From: Candidatus Cloacimonadota bacterium
GTDB lineage: Bacteria > Cloacimonadota > Cloacimonadia > JGIOTU-2
Assembly (NCBI GenBank): GCA_011043895.1
Contig: DRBZ01000098.1
Span: forward strand, 1 to 18,137
DNA length: 18,137 bases
Direction of reading: 5' to 3'
Positions 1 to 9,100 of the stretch are shown piece by piece; positions within the stretch are counted from its first letter, which is position 1; every line of letters begins with the position of its first letter. The notes under the pieces were generated by a model, which made no database searches, was not told where the DNA came from, and saw only the letters and a list, made by a program, of their open reading frames with translations. The position numbers and the translations under genes were made by a program.

Positions 1-1
1 A

Positions 2-1861
2 ATTGTCGGACCTCCCAAACGTATTGCTTATGATGAAACCGGCAATCTCAACAAGGTAGGGCTGGGATTTCTCAAGAAGCAGAATCTTAAAAAAGAAGAT
101 ATTATTATTAAGGAACTTCCAAAGGGTGAATATCTAACCATTGTCAAGCATATCAAAGGATTAAAGACAGAGGAAATTCTTACGTCAATATCTGTAGATG
201 TAATTCCAAAGATCCCCTTTCCCAAAAAAATGCACTGGGGAACCGGGACCATACTTTTTGCCCGACCCATTCGATGGCTCCTTTCATTATATAATACTGC
301 ACTTTTAAACTTTGAAGTCGATGGATTAAAAAGTGGCCTTTCGACTTTGGGGAATCGTTTTCAGAAACTAAATAATGATATAAGAATTGATGACATAAAT
401 AAATATTTAATAATATTAAGAGAGCATTTTGTGATAGCAGACAGGGAGGAGAGAAAAAAGATAATAGCTGGTAAAATCTTGCAAGCTGCAGAAAAGGTGA
501 AAGCACTTCCTGTTGAAAATCCCGAATTACTCGAAACTGTTACAGACCTTGTAGAATATCCTTCTCCGATTTTTGGAAGTTTCGACCCTTCATTTCTCGA
601 GCTTCCACCAAAAGTACTCACAACAACCCTTTCGGAAACCCAGAAATGCTTCTCTGTGCAGAATATAGATGGCAAATTACTTCCATATTTTATTGGAATT
701 GGAAATAGTAATCCAAAAACGATTGATAAGGTGCTCTATGGGAACGAACGTGTTATCACTGCACGGCTTAGCGATGCAAAATTTTACTTTGACACTGACA
801 AAAAAATCCCTCTGGTAAGTAGAGTCCAAGAGCTTAAAAAGATCACTTTCATCAAGAACCTCGGTACCCTTTTTGATAAAACTGAACGTATGAAGAAACT
901 GAGCATGTGGAGCGCGAAACAGCTTAACTATGATGTTAATAAAATTACCAGAGCGGTACTTCTTTCCAAGTGTGATCTTACTACGCTTATTCTTGGCGAA
1001 AAAGAGTACACCAAACTGCAGGGTTACATGGGCTGGCAATATGCTCTAAATGATGGGGAGGATACTGAAGTTGCAGAAGCTCTTTTCGAACAATATTTAC
1101 CTCGCTATAAGAATGATTCTCTTCCACAAACTAAAACGGGAATTCTTCTTTCATTGATCGACAAAATGGATACAATCGTTGGATGTTTCTTAATCGGTTT
1201 ACAGCCGACAGGAACAAGTGATCCTTTGGGAATTCGACGTGCGGGAAACGGAATTATCTCAATTCTCGCCGAAAAGAAATTAACCTTGGATCTTGATCTA
1301 TTCATAAAGAAAAGTGCTGAAACTTATGAAATAGTGGATGAAGAAACGAACAGAAAAGTAATTAATTTCTTTATTCAACGTATAAGATCATATCTCGAGT
1401 TGCTTGATATTGAATATGATGTGATCAATGCTGTGGTAGCTTCTGAATATACCAATATCCCCGATTTGATATTGCGCGCTCAAAGCTTACAGGAGTTCAA
1501 ATCACATAAAGATTTCAGAGATTTCATCATTGGATTCAAGCGAGCTTCAAATATATTAGATAGTTCCCAAAAAGTCGCTGAACTCGATACCACGCTCTTT
1601 CAGGAAAACGAAGAGCAGTTACTTTATGATAAGCTTAATGAGATCAAACCAGATTACGAGCAGCATTTTGAAGAAAAAGATTATAATGCCTGCTTTACAG
1701 ATCTTGTGATGCTTAAGGATCACATCGACAACTTTTTCGATGAGGTGATGGTTATGGTTGAAAATGAAATTCTGCGTGAGAACCGTATGGCTCTCCTCCG
1801 TTTGATCAATTCTACTTTTACAAAAACTGCGGATCTCTCAAAGATCGTGTATGAATTATAG
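2..1861 (+). CDS. glyS: Glycyl-tRNA synthetase beta subunit, 5'-truncated by window edge
   Basis: Beta subunit of the alpha2-beta2 class of glycyl-tRNA synthetase, which charges tRNA-Gly in the cytoplasm. The open frame runs from base 2 without a stop, and the residues before the first ATG (230) already fit the family (GPPKRIAYD, then LGFLKKQ and IPFPKKMHWG). That ATG is therefore internal and the true start lies outside the window. 619 residues are present; the E. coli protein is 689, so roughly the first 70 are missing. Family landmarks in order are FARPIRW, TARLSDAKFYFD, SKCDLTT and LQGYMGWQYA in the HD-like region, and PTGTSDPLGIRR. The C-terminal anticodon-binding (DALR-type) region contains NFFDEVMVMVENE and TADLSKIV. 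The alpha subunit gene (glyQ) would be expected just upstream. The stop is 14 nt before the aminotransferase gene, so the two are probably co-transcribed. Nothing looks broken. Identity is near certain. Confidence 0.95.
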   Translation: MVGPPKRIAYDETGNLNKVGLGFLKKQNLKKEDIIIKELPKGEYLTIVKHIKGLKTEEILTSISVDVIPKIPFPKKMHWGTGTILFARPIRWLLSLYNTALLNFEVDGLKSGLSTLGNRFQKLNNDIRIDDINKYLIILREHFVIADREERKKIIAGKILQAAEKVKALPVENPELLETVTDLVEYPSPIFGSFDPSFLELPPKVLTTTLSETQKCFSVQNIDGKLLPYFIGIGNSNPKTIDKVLYGNERVITARLSDAKFYFDTDKKIPLVSRVQELKKITFIKNLGTLFDKTERMKKLSMWSAKQLNYDVNKITRAVLLSKCDLTTLILGEKEYTKLQGYMGWQYALNDGEDTEVAEALFEQYLPRYKNDSLPQTKTGILLSLIDKMDTIVGCFLIGLQPTGTSDPLGIRRAGNGIISILAEKKLTLDLDLFIKKSAETYEIVDEETNRKVINFFIQRIRSYLELLDIEYDVINAVVASEYTNIPDLILRAQSLQEFKSHKDFRDFIIGFKRASNILDSSQKVAELDTTLFQENEEQLLYDKLNEIKPDYEQHFEEKDYNACFTDLVMLKDHIDNFFDEVMVMVENEILRENRMALLRLINSTFTKTADLSKIVYEL

Positions 1862-1875
1862 ATTGTGGAGATGTT

Positions 1876-3075
1876 ATGAATAGCATGCTATCCCATAGAG
1901 CTAGGGCAATAAAACCCAGTCCAACTTTGATGGTTTCTGCTCTTGCCAAGAAAATGAAATCCGAGGGTTATGATGTAATAAACTTCGGAGTAGGTGAACC
2001 GGATTTCAATACTCCTGATTACATAAAAAATGCTGCAAAAAAAGCGTTAGATGACAACTTTACTCGTTATACTGAATCTGCTGGAATTCCTGAACTTAGA
2101 GAGGTTATTGTAGAAAAATTCCTAAAGGATAATAATCTGAAATATAGTATCGATGAGATCCTTGTCTCACCAGGTGCTAAGGCCTCAATCATACACATTC
2201 TCCTTGCGATCTGCGATCCCCGCGATGAAGTACTTATTCCTTCTCCTTACTGGGTTAGTTATACATCTCAAGTAGAAATGGTTGATGGACACCCGATTCT
2301 TCTTCCAACAAATATGAGTACAAATTTTAAAATTACCGCCCATCAGTTAGAAGATGCCCTCTCATCATTAAGCAGCCCAAAAGCCCTGATCCTGAATTCT
2401 CCAAACAATCCAACAGGCACAGTATACAATAAACAAGAATTGAAAGAGATTGCGGAAGTATGTCTGAAACACAACATATTAATTCTCTCAGACGAAATTT
2501 ATGAAAAACTAACCTATGATGGTGAGGAACATCATTCCATAGCATCGGTTTCTAAGAAAGTTCAAGATATTACCATCGTAGTGAATGGAGTTTCGAAATC
2601 TTATGCTATGACCGGGTGGCGTCTGGGCTATGCAGCTGGCCCTCATGAGATCATCAAATATGCGAGCAGGATTCAAAGTCATACAACCTCAAATGTCAAC
2701 TCTATGACTCAGAAAGCCGCCGTGGTAGCCCTCACGCAGAATGATGGCAGTATCGACAGGATGCGTCAGCAATTCGAAAAGCGCAGAAATTTTCTTGTGG
2801 CAGAATTAAATAACATACCAAACATAAAATGTACACTTCCCAAAGGTGCATTTTACGCAATGCCCAATGTCTCCTTTTATCTTCAGAATAATACAAAAGA
2901 TATTCGAACATCTGCCGATCTCTGTTCTTACCTTATTCAGAATTTCTATGTTGCTGTTGTGCCAGGAGTAGCTTTTGGTGCGAATAATTATGTACGATTT
3001 TCCTATGCAAATTCAATGGATAATATCGAAAAGGGATTACAACGCTTTGAAGAGGGATTGAAAAGTATTTTGTAG
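1876..3075 (+). CDS. PLP-dependent aspartate-type aminotransferase (fold type I)
   Basis: A 399-aa class I/II aminotransferase that moves an amino group between an amino acid and a 2-oxo acid using pyridoxal phosphate. The closest style is the AspB/AspC-type aspartate aminotransferase of bacterial subgroup Ib. Visible landmarks are NFGVGEPDF near residues 36-44, NSPNNPTG at 174-181, the cofactor-contacting Asp206 and Tyr209 in SDEIYE, the Schiff-base Lys241 in GVSKSYAMTGWRLGY, and the carboxylate-binding Arg in VRFSYA near the C-terminus. Length is normal. The start at 1876 has GTGGAG five bases upstream; a second in-frame ATG nine bases later has no better site. Exact substrate cannot be read from sequence: aspartate is most likely, but related enzymes use aromatic amino acids, alanine or prephenate. 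It follows glyS by 14 nt and ends one base before the next gene. Confidence 0.9.
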   Translation: MNSMLSHRARAIKPSPTLMVSALAKKMKSEGYDVINFGVGEPDFNTPDYIKNAAKKALDDNFTRYTESAGIPELREVIVEKFLKDNNLKYSIDEILVSPGAKASIIHILLAICDPRDEVLIPSPYWVSYTSQVEMVDGHPILLPTNMSTNFKITAHQLEDALSSLSSPKALILNSPNNPTGTVYNKQELKEIAEVCLKHNILILSDEIYEKLTYDGEEHHSIASVSKKVQDITIVVNGVSKSYAMTGWRLGYAAGPHEIIKYASRIQSHTTSNVNSMTQKAAVVALTQNDGSIDRMRQQFEKRRNFLVAELNNIPNIKCTLPKGAFYAMPNVSFYLQNNTKDIRTSADLCSYLIQNFYVAVVPGVAFGANNYVRFSYANSMDNIEKGLQRFEEGLKSIL

Positions 3076-3076
3076 T

Positions 3077-3298
3077 ATGTCTTTTTTTTCAGATGAATGG
3101 TTGAAACGAAGAAAGCAAAGAAATAAAGATTTGACTTCCGTCTGGAAACTTCTTTTTAGAATCTTATTATTAATAGTATTAATTTTCCTTATTCGTTTTT
3201 TCGCTACTGGGGGAATTTCTAAATTCTGGAATTACATTCTGAACCAAAACGAAAAACCTGCAACGATTATCATTGAAAAGGCAGAGGGATCGAAATGA
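3077..3298 (+). CDS. Small single-span membrane protein, unknown function
   Basis: A 73-aa protein I do not recognise. The N-terminus is strongly basic (KRRKQRNK at about residues 10-17). One hydrophobic stretch follows (about 24-43, rich in Leu/Ile/Val/Phe), then a short polar tail ending in IIIEKAEGSK. The positive-inside rule predicts a cytoplasmic N-terminus and an exported tail of about 30 residues. The reading frame is supported by packing: it starts one base after the aminotransferase stop and its stop overlaps the next start as ATGA. Its own ribosome binding site is poor (a GAGGGA about 20 nt upstream), so it may rely on translational coupling. No cysteine, lipobox or catalytic motif is seen. 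It could be an accessory subunit of a larger envelope complex. Real gene likely; function unknown. Confidence 0.7.
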   Translation: MSFFSDEWLKRRKQRNKDLTSVWKLLFRILLLIVLIFLIRFFATGGISKFWNYILNQNEKPATIIIEKAEGSK

Positions 3299-4197
3299 GC
3301 TTACTCATCGTTGGTACTATAGGGCTTGATAGCATTGAGAATCCTCATGGAAAAGTACATGAAGTCCTTGGCGGTTCGGCAGTATATGCATCCGTTGCAG
3401 CGAGCTTTTTATATGATAATGTCTCAATTATTGGTGTGGTGGGAGAAGACTTTCCTTCTGAGCACATCATGTTACTTAAATCCAGGGGCGTAAATACGGA
3501 TTCTCTTCATTTTGCTAAGGGTAAAACCTTCCGATGGAAAGGTCGTTATAATAACCTCAACCAGGCAATAACTTTAGATACACAGCTTAATGTCTTTCAG
3601 AATTTCAATCCCAAAATCCCAGAAGATCTTCAGGAATCACCCTTTGTATTACTTGGTAATATTGATCCCGAAATCCAGCTTAATGTGATCAGACAGATAA
3701 AAAAACCGAAGCTGATAGCAGCCGATACAATGAATTATTGGATAATAAAAAAGTTTGATCAACTTATTGAGATGATGATGCATATCGATCTACTGTTTAT
3801 CAATGATGAAGAAATAAAACTTCTTACACAAAAACACTATCTTTATGATGCATCTCAGAAAGCCCTTGAATATGGTCCCAGTGTTATTGTGGTAAAAAAG
3901 GGAGAACATGGCGTGATGGTGGTAAAAAAGGATTTCTATTTCTTTGCTCCAGGATATCCTTTGGAAAGAGTAATTGATACGACGGGAGCCGGGGATTGTT
4001 TTTCAGGTGGTTTTATGGGATACATCGCTTCAAAGGGAACAATCACAGAGACTATACTCAAGCAAGCTGCTATCATGGGAACAATATCATCAGCATTCAA
4101 TGTCGAGGGATTCAGTGTTGATTCTCTCAAGAATATATCGAAAGAAAAAATTCAGGCAAGATTCAGGGATCTTAAGAAATTTACTCAATTTGAATAA
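3295..4197 (+). CDS. PfkB/ribokinase-family sugar or nucleoside kinase
   Basis: A 300-aa member of the PfkB (ribokinase-like) family, cytoplasmic enzymes that phosphorylate a sugar, sugar phosphate or nucleoside with ATP. The N-terminal substrate-side motif is GGSAVYASVAA (26-36). The NxxE magnesium/phosphate motif is NDEE at 170-173. The C-terminal signature is DTTGAGDCFSGGF (228-240), with Asp234 the expected catalytic base and the GAG forming the anion hole. Length is typical. The start overlaps the preceding stop (ATGA) and has AGAGGGA five bases upstream. It overlaps purM by one base (TAATG). Substrate is not determined. The tight link to purM fits a ribosyl or nucleoside substrate feeding purine metabolism, but adjacency in a mixed housekeeping operon is weak evidence. 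Family assignment is firm, specific role open. Confidence 0.88.
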   Translation: MSLLIVGTIGLDSIENPHGKVHEVLGGSAVYASVAASFLYDNVSIIGVVGEDFPSEHIMLLKSRGVNTDSLHFAKGKTFRWKGRYNNLNQAITLDTQLNVFQNFNPKIPEDLQESPFVLLGNIDPEIQLNVIRQIKKPKLIAADTMNYWIIKKFDQLIEMMMHIDLLFINDEEIKLLTQKHYLYDASQKALEYGPSVIVVKKGEHGVMVVKKDFYFFAPGYPLERVIDTTGAGDCFSGGFMGYIASKGTITETILKQAAIMGTISSAFNVEGFSVDSLKNISKEKIQARFRDLKKFTQFE

Positions 4198-5216
4198 TGA
4201 AAAATAAATTAGATTATAAAAAAGCAGGAGTAGATATCGATGCCGGAGAAAAAGCCGTAGAGCTCATAAAACCTCTGGCAAAGAGTACTTTCACAAAAAA
4301 TGTGGTTGCAGATATCGGATCTTTTGGGGCTATGTACAAACTTGATCTCCATCGATGGTCACATCCGATCCTTGTTTCCAGCACTGATAGTGTAGGCACA
4401 AAAGTCCATATTGCAAATATGATGAATAAGTGGGATACCGTTGGTCAGGATATTGTAAATCATTGTGTGAATGATATTCTTACACAGGGAGCGTTCCCTC
4501 TTTTTTTTCTTGATTATATTGGTATCGGAAAAGTAGTCCCGGAACACGTTCAGGAAATTGTACGCGGCATTTCTATTGCCTGCAAAGAAAATGAGTGTAC
4601 ACTGATCGGCGGCGAACTAGCAGAAATGCCATCACTCTATAAAGTGGGTGATTTTGACCTGGTTGGTACAATCGTGGGTTGTGTGGAAGAGGATAATGTG
4701 ATCTCTGGTTCTGAGATTTATGCAGGAGATATACTTTTGGGCTTCTCTTCAACAGGGCTTCATACAAATGGTTACACACTTGCCAGAAAAATAGTGTTTG
4801 AGCTTATGGAGCTTAATCCAGACAGCTATATTGATGAATTACAGGATACTATTGGTGAGGTGCTTCTTACAGTTCATAGATCATATTATATGGAACTAAA
4901 ATCATTTATTCTTCAACGGAAGCTGAAAGGCATAGCCCACATAACTGGTGGAGGTATCAAGGGAAATCTTAAGAGAATAATTCCAGACGGATTAACTGCG
5001 GTTATCGATACTACTGCATGGGATATCCCTCCATTGTTTTCACTCCTTCAAAAAGGTGGTAATGTAGAAACAGATGAGATGTTTCGTGCTTTCAACATGG
5101 GTATTGGTCTTATTGTTGTTGTTGATCAAGCACATGTTCAAGATGTCCTTGATGACTCCGATGCATTTGTAATCGGTTCTATCAAAAATGGAGAGGAAAA
5201 AGTACAACTTATATAA
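4197..5216 (+). CDS. purM: Phosphoribosylformylglycinamidine cyclo-ligase (AIR synthetase)
   Basis: A 339-aa PurM, which closes the imidazole ring by converting FGAM plus ATP to AIR in de novo purine synthesis, in the cytosol. Diagnostic stretches are DYKKAGVDIDAG at residues 6-17, GSFGAMY at 41-47, STDSVGTKV at 62-70, DIVNHCVNDILTQGA at 85-99, LIGGELAEMPSLY at 136-148, the glycine-rich GFSSTGLHTNGYTLAR, and HITGGGIKGNLKRIIP. Length matches the family, and both the ATP-binding N-domain and the C-domain are intact. The ATG overlaps the preceding TAA by one base and has no visible Shine-Dalgarno sequence, so translation probably depends on ribosomes finishing the kinase gene. No other pur gene lies in the window, so purine genes are not clustered here. 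Confidence 0.96.
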   Translation: MKNKLDYKKAGVDIDAGEKAVELIKPLAKSTFTKNVVADIGSFGAMYKLDLHRWSHPILVSSTDSVGTKVHIANMMNKWDTVGQDIVNHCVNDILTQGAFPLFFLDYIGIGKVVPEHVQEIVRGISIACKENECTLIGGELAEMPSLYKVGDFDLVGTIVGCVEEDNVISGSEIYAGDILLGFSSTGLHTNGYTLARKIVFELMELNPDSYIDELQDTIGEVLLTVHRSYYMELKSFILQRKLKGIAHITGGGIKGNLKRIIPDGLTAVIDTTAWDIPPLFSLLQKGGNVETDEMFRAFNMGIGLIVVVDQAHVQDVLDDSDAFVIGSIKNGEEKVQLI

Positions 5217-6017
5217 ATGGAGAAAACCTGGCGCTTTATCAATTCTGGGAAAATGAAACCTCACGAGAACATGGCTCTGGATGAAGCGCTACTTTTCGGA
5301 ATCATTAACAGGAAATTGTCACCTGTAGTACGAGTTTATGACTGGGATCCACCCACTGTATCATTTGGATATCATCAAAAGATAGAAGAGCACATTTTAC
5401 CGGAAAAGATAAAAGAATTCGGCTTCGGAATAGTTCGACGACCTACAGGCGGTCGGGCTGTACTTCACTATGATGAAGTAACTTATGCAGTCATCGCTCC
5501 GATAGAAGGTATCCTTTCTGGTTCTATCCTTGATTCATATAAAAGAATCGGAGAAGTGCTTCTTGCATCACTTGAGGATGTCGGAATCGAAGCAACTATG
5601 AAAAACAGTATGCCATCAGAACAGGAACAGAAAAACTGGACTAATCCCTGTTTTAGTAGTGCTTCGAAGTATGAGATAAACTACAGGGGCAGCAAGATCA
5701 TCGGGAGTGCGCAGATCAGAAAAGGTAATGCCCTTCTGCAACACGGATCAATACTGCTCAATCATAACCAGGAACTTATGGCAGAACTTATGCCCACAAG
5801 ATCAGAAAAGGAAAGATCAATTATCCGTAAACTGTTAGCAAAAAAAACTATACCAATAAATCAGCTTTCAGCAAAACCAATCTCTTTTAACTACTTTACC
5901 CGAATTTTAAAGAAAAATTTTAAAATCAATTTTTCTATATCATTTTCTGAAAATATAAAACTTACACCTTACGAAGAAGAGCTCTTTGAACGGTTCAAAA
6001 ATAAGTATAAAATCTAA
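5217..6017 (+). CDS. lipM: Octanoyltransferase LipM-like (biotin/lipoate A/B ligase family)
   Basis: A 266-aa protein of the biotin/lipoyl ligase fold, most like LipM, which moves octanoyl from acyl carrier protein to a lipoyl domain as the first step of lipoate synthesis. Seen: RRPTGGRAVLHYDEVTYAV (about 74-92), a family hallmark; NPCFSSASKYEI with Cys145 at the position of the LipM catalytic cysteine; Lys160 in the GSKIIGSAQ segment; and LLQHGSILL (173-181). The cysteine and overall length favour LipM over lipoate-protein ligase LplA, which usually has an extra C-terminal domain, and over LipB. In Firmicutes LipM loads GcvH and needs LipL; neither is visible here. The ATG follows the purM stop with no gap. 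A GGAGAGG lies about 20 nt upstream, too far to be ideal, so coupling is likely. This is the last gene of the first block. Confidence 0.85.
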   Translation: MEKTWRFINSGKMKPHENMALDEALLFGIINRKLSPVVRVYDWDPPTVSFGYHQKIEEHILPEKIKEFGFGIVRRPTGGRAVLHYDEVTYAVIAPIEGILSGSILDSYKRIGEVLLASLEDVGIEATMKNSMPSEQEQKNWTNPCFSSASKYEINYRGSKIIGSAQIRKGNALLQHGSILLNHNQELMAELMPTRSEKERSIIRKLLAKKTIPINQLSAKPISFNYFTRILKKNFKINFSISFSENIKLTPYEEELFERFKNKYKI

Positions 6018-6049
6018 AAAAATCAATAGCATATTGAATTATAAAAAAG

Positions 6050-6080
6050 TTGACATATGTTTTGTCAGCTCTGAATTTAG
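6050..6080 (+). promoter_or_regulatory. Candidate promoter of the Ton/surface operon with overlapping inverted repeat
   Basis: TTGACA at 6050-6055 is a perfect sigma-70-type -35. The matching -10 is weak: TGAATT at 16 nt spacing scores 3 of 6, and no better hexamer lies at 17-18 nt. TGACA (6051-6055) and TGTCA (6063-6067) form a 5-bp inverted repeat with a 7-nt gap across the promoter, which could be an operator. This is the only gap in the window, before the operon's own terminator, long enough for a new promoter. Suggestive only. Confidence 0.35.
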
Positions 6081-6116
6081 TACCGCGTCTTAGCTTTAAA
6101 GACCAATTTTTTCATG

Positions 6117-6123
6117 AAGGGAG
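6117..6123 (+). promoter_or_regulatory. Ribosome binding site deciding the TonB-receptor start
   Basis: AAGGGAG lies five bases before ATG 6129. The earlier in-frame ATG at 6114 overlaps this site's upstream edge and has no Shine-Dalgarno of its own. Starting at 6129 also gives a signal peptide that begins directly with MKRYVF. Confidence 0.8.
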
Positions 6124-6128
6124 AAGCT

Positions 6129-9100
6129 ATGAAAAGATATGTATTTGCATTTACTTTCGTTGTGCTTGTACTCCTAGTGGGTGGGCTTAATGCTGGTACA
6201 ACTGGTAAGCTTGCCGGTCGTGTTGTAGACATTGACTCAGGAGAACCTGTAATAGGTGCAAACGTCATGATCCTTGAAAAGCAAATTGGAGCGACAACGG
6301 ATGAGAAAGGTCGTTACATCATTATTAACATCCCCCCGGGAACCTACGAAGTGAAAGCCTTCAGAATGGGTTATCAGGCAGTGACTATAACTGATGTAAA
6401 GATCAATCTTGACCTTACAACTACAATTAATTTCGAACTCAAGAGCACCGATACTCAAATTGAGGGTATTACAGTGAAAGCAGAACAGCAACTGGTGGAG
6501 AAGGACATCACCGGTTCAGAAAAAATCATCACATCGGAAGACATTGAACAGATGCCGGTTCAATCCGTCCAGGAAATCGTTGCGGTTACCGCAGGCGCAG
6601 TCGGCTCAGGTCAAAATCTTCACATTAGAGGAGGTCGTGCAAATGAGGTTGTGTATACCATTGATGGTATGTCGGTTTCTAATCCGGTCGATAATGGATT
6701 CGGTATGGAACTCGATATGGATGCAGTGGGTGATATGTCTGTACAGACAGGTGGATTCACTGCAGAGTTTGGTAATGCACAATCAGCAATTATTAACCTT
6801 GTAACCAAATCTGGTGGTCCAGAATACTCTGGTAAATTCGAAGTAGCAACTGACCACTTATTTGATGAAGGTAACAATCATGATCAGGTGAAGTTTGCAC
6901 TTGGTGGACCTGTAATTCCTTCTGGCTCACAGCATCAAAGAGATAAGTTTACCTTCTATTTCAACATTACTGGTGACTGGTCTGATACACGTTACAAAGA
7001 CTATTATACTATTAATGAAGAAGATGTTCTTTTCCCCTGGCTTGCCAGTAAATCATGGGAAGCTTTTGGCGATTCACTTCATTATTATAACCAGATCAAC
7101 GAGATCGTGGGAGAGCGTAACAAAGTCTGGATGTTCGAGATCGGTGACAGATACCTGAACAATTACCAAGCTAACTTTAAGACAAAGTTCCAGATTAGCC
7201 CGACAGTTAAATTAACTGCTGCTATTCGTGGAGATAGAGAGACACAACTTCCCTATAATCATCTCCAACGATATTCCTTGAAATATAATAATCATTTTAA
7301 TACTCAGCATAATCAGCTTGCCCTAACCTGGGATCACACACTGTCTCCGAAGATGTTCTATACAATACGTACCAGCAGATTCCAGACAGATATTGAACTC
7401 AATCCAGGTGTAGCTAGAGATTGGTACTTCCAGCCCGAAAATACCACATGGAATAATCCTACTTGGACAGAGGATCCCACTTCTAACAACTTTGGGGTAA
7501 ACATACCTGGAGCAGAGGAAAATGAAATTATTGAATATCTTGATCAGTTCAATGATGAACAACCGATTCCTCGATTCAACAATCCAGGAACTCAAGCGGG
7601 TAATTTCTGGAAAGATGAAACCATTACCTATACTTTCCGTGGCGATCTCACCTATCAGATAAATGAGATTCATAATGCAAAGACTGGAATTGAGATAAAA
7701 TTCAATGAGATTTACAAAGACCGACTAACAAATCCATGGGAAATTGATGATGTAGAACGTCTTCCAAGTTACCTCTCTACCTGTACAAAAATCGATACAA
7801 ATGTTACTCCTTATGATCCAACCACTATGGTTCCTTATGGTCAATACATCTATTATAAAGATGATTTCACAAAGGCAATCCAATTCGCCGGTGGTGATAT
7901 TGATGGGTATAAAGCATTTCCCTGGCAGGGTGCTTACTATATTCAGGATAAGATGGAATGGGAAGGCATGATCGTCAATGCAGGTATGCGTTTTGACTTC
8001 TGGTATCTTGGAGACAAATACCAAGTAAAAAGTGACACAACGGGACAATATATTGATTCAGAGTGGGATTATGTAGAATATATTCAAGAAGATGCAGACG
8101 GAGACAATTTCGAAATCAAACGCGAGAAGGTTAATAAATTCCAGATCAATGTCAGCCCCCGTCTTGGTGTCTCTCATCCTATTACAGAAAAAGATGTGCT
8201 ACACTTTGCCTATAACTATCAAAGTCAGCTCCCTCCCATGCAGTATGTGTTTACAAGTGCAACTCCTAAAGCCGGTGAGGTTGGTGTTAATGTTGGTAAT
8301 CCAAATCTTAAACCAGAAACAACCATTACCTATGAAGTCGGTGTTGAGCACCAGATGGGTGAAGATTACCTCCTTGATGTAACACTTTTCTATAAAAATA
8401 TATATAATCTAGTAAGTATACTGGATAATGATTATTCATTATTACCAGATAGTATAGCCCAAGCTGGTCGTCAGTACTGGCTATATATTTCTAATGACTA
8501 TGGTAGCGCACGTGGTGTGGAATTGACCCTCAGAAAGCGTTTCAGTAATTTTTGGGGCTTTAATGCTGGTTATACTTATTCATGGGCTAACGGACGTAAC
8601 TCCGGAGCACATGATGCCCGCGAGAACCTTAGGGAATTCCCCCTTGACTGGGACATTCGTCACAACGCATCATTGAACATTGATTTCCGTATTCCGGAAG
8701 ACGAAGAATTCTATCTTCTTGGTATCAAGATGCCTGACAAATTCTATACAAGTTTCTTGTGGAGAATACAGTCTGGTGCTCCTTACACACCGATTACTCC
8801 AGACCCGGAAAGCAACCAAGAGCTTGATACAAACTCTGACAGATTACCCTGGACTAATTCTGCAGACATACGCGTCAGTAAATCATTCAACTTGTTCGGT
8901 GACACAAAATTCAATATTTTCTTGAATATCTCTAACCTTTTCGACACAAAGAATATCAATTATGTTGATGCGAAAACCGGCGAAACACCCGACAAAGGAA
9001 CCTTTACATACTGGGACACTTACGATCTTAATGGTGATGGTAAAATTGAACTTGAAGATGGAGAAGATGTGAATGGTGCAGCCATTTATCTGGCAAGTCT

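Noticed and set aside
230..1861. glyS starting at ATG 230 as a complete 543-aa gene
   Set aside because: The frame stays open to base 2 and its upstream residues match the GlyS family, so the gene is cut by the window edge and 230 is internal.
3974..4207. 77-residue open frame on the + strand overlapping the end of the PfkB gene
   Set aside because: It is out of frame with the conserved DTTGAGD region and has no ribosome binding site; a shadow frame.
6023..6037. TCAATA-gca-TATTGA hairpin as a terminator of the first operon
   Set aside because: Only six AT-rich pairs and no T-run follows on the + strand, so it would not stop transcription.
6114..6128. TonB-receptor start at ATG 6114
   Set aside because: It lies before the AAGGGAG site and has no site of its own; 6129 is better placed and gives a clean signal peptide.
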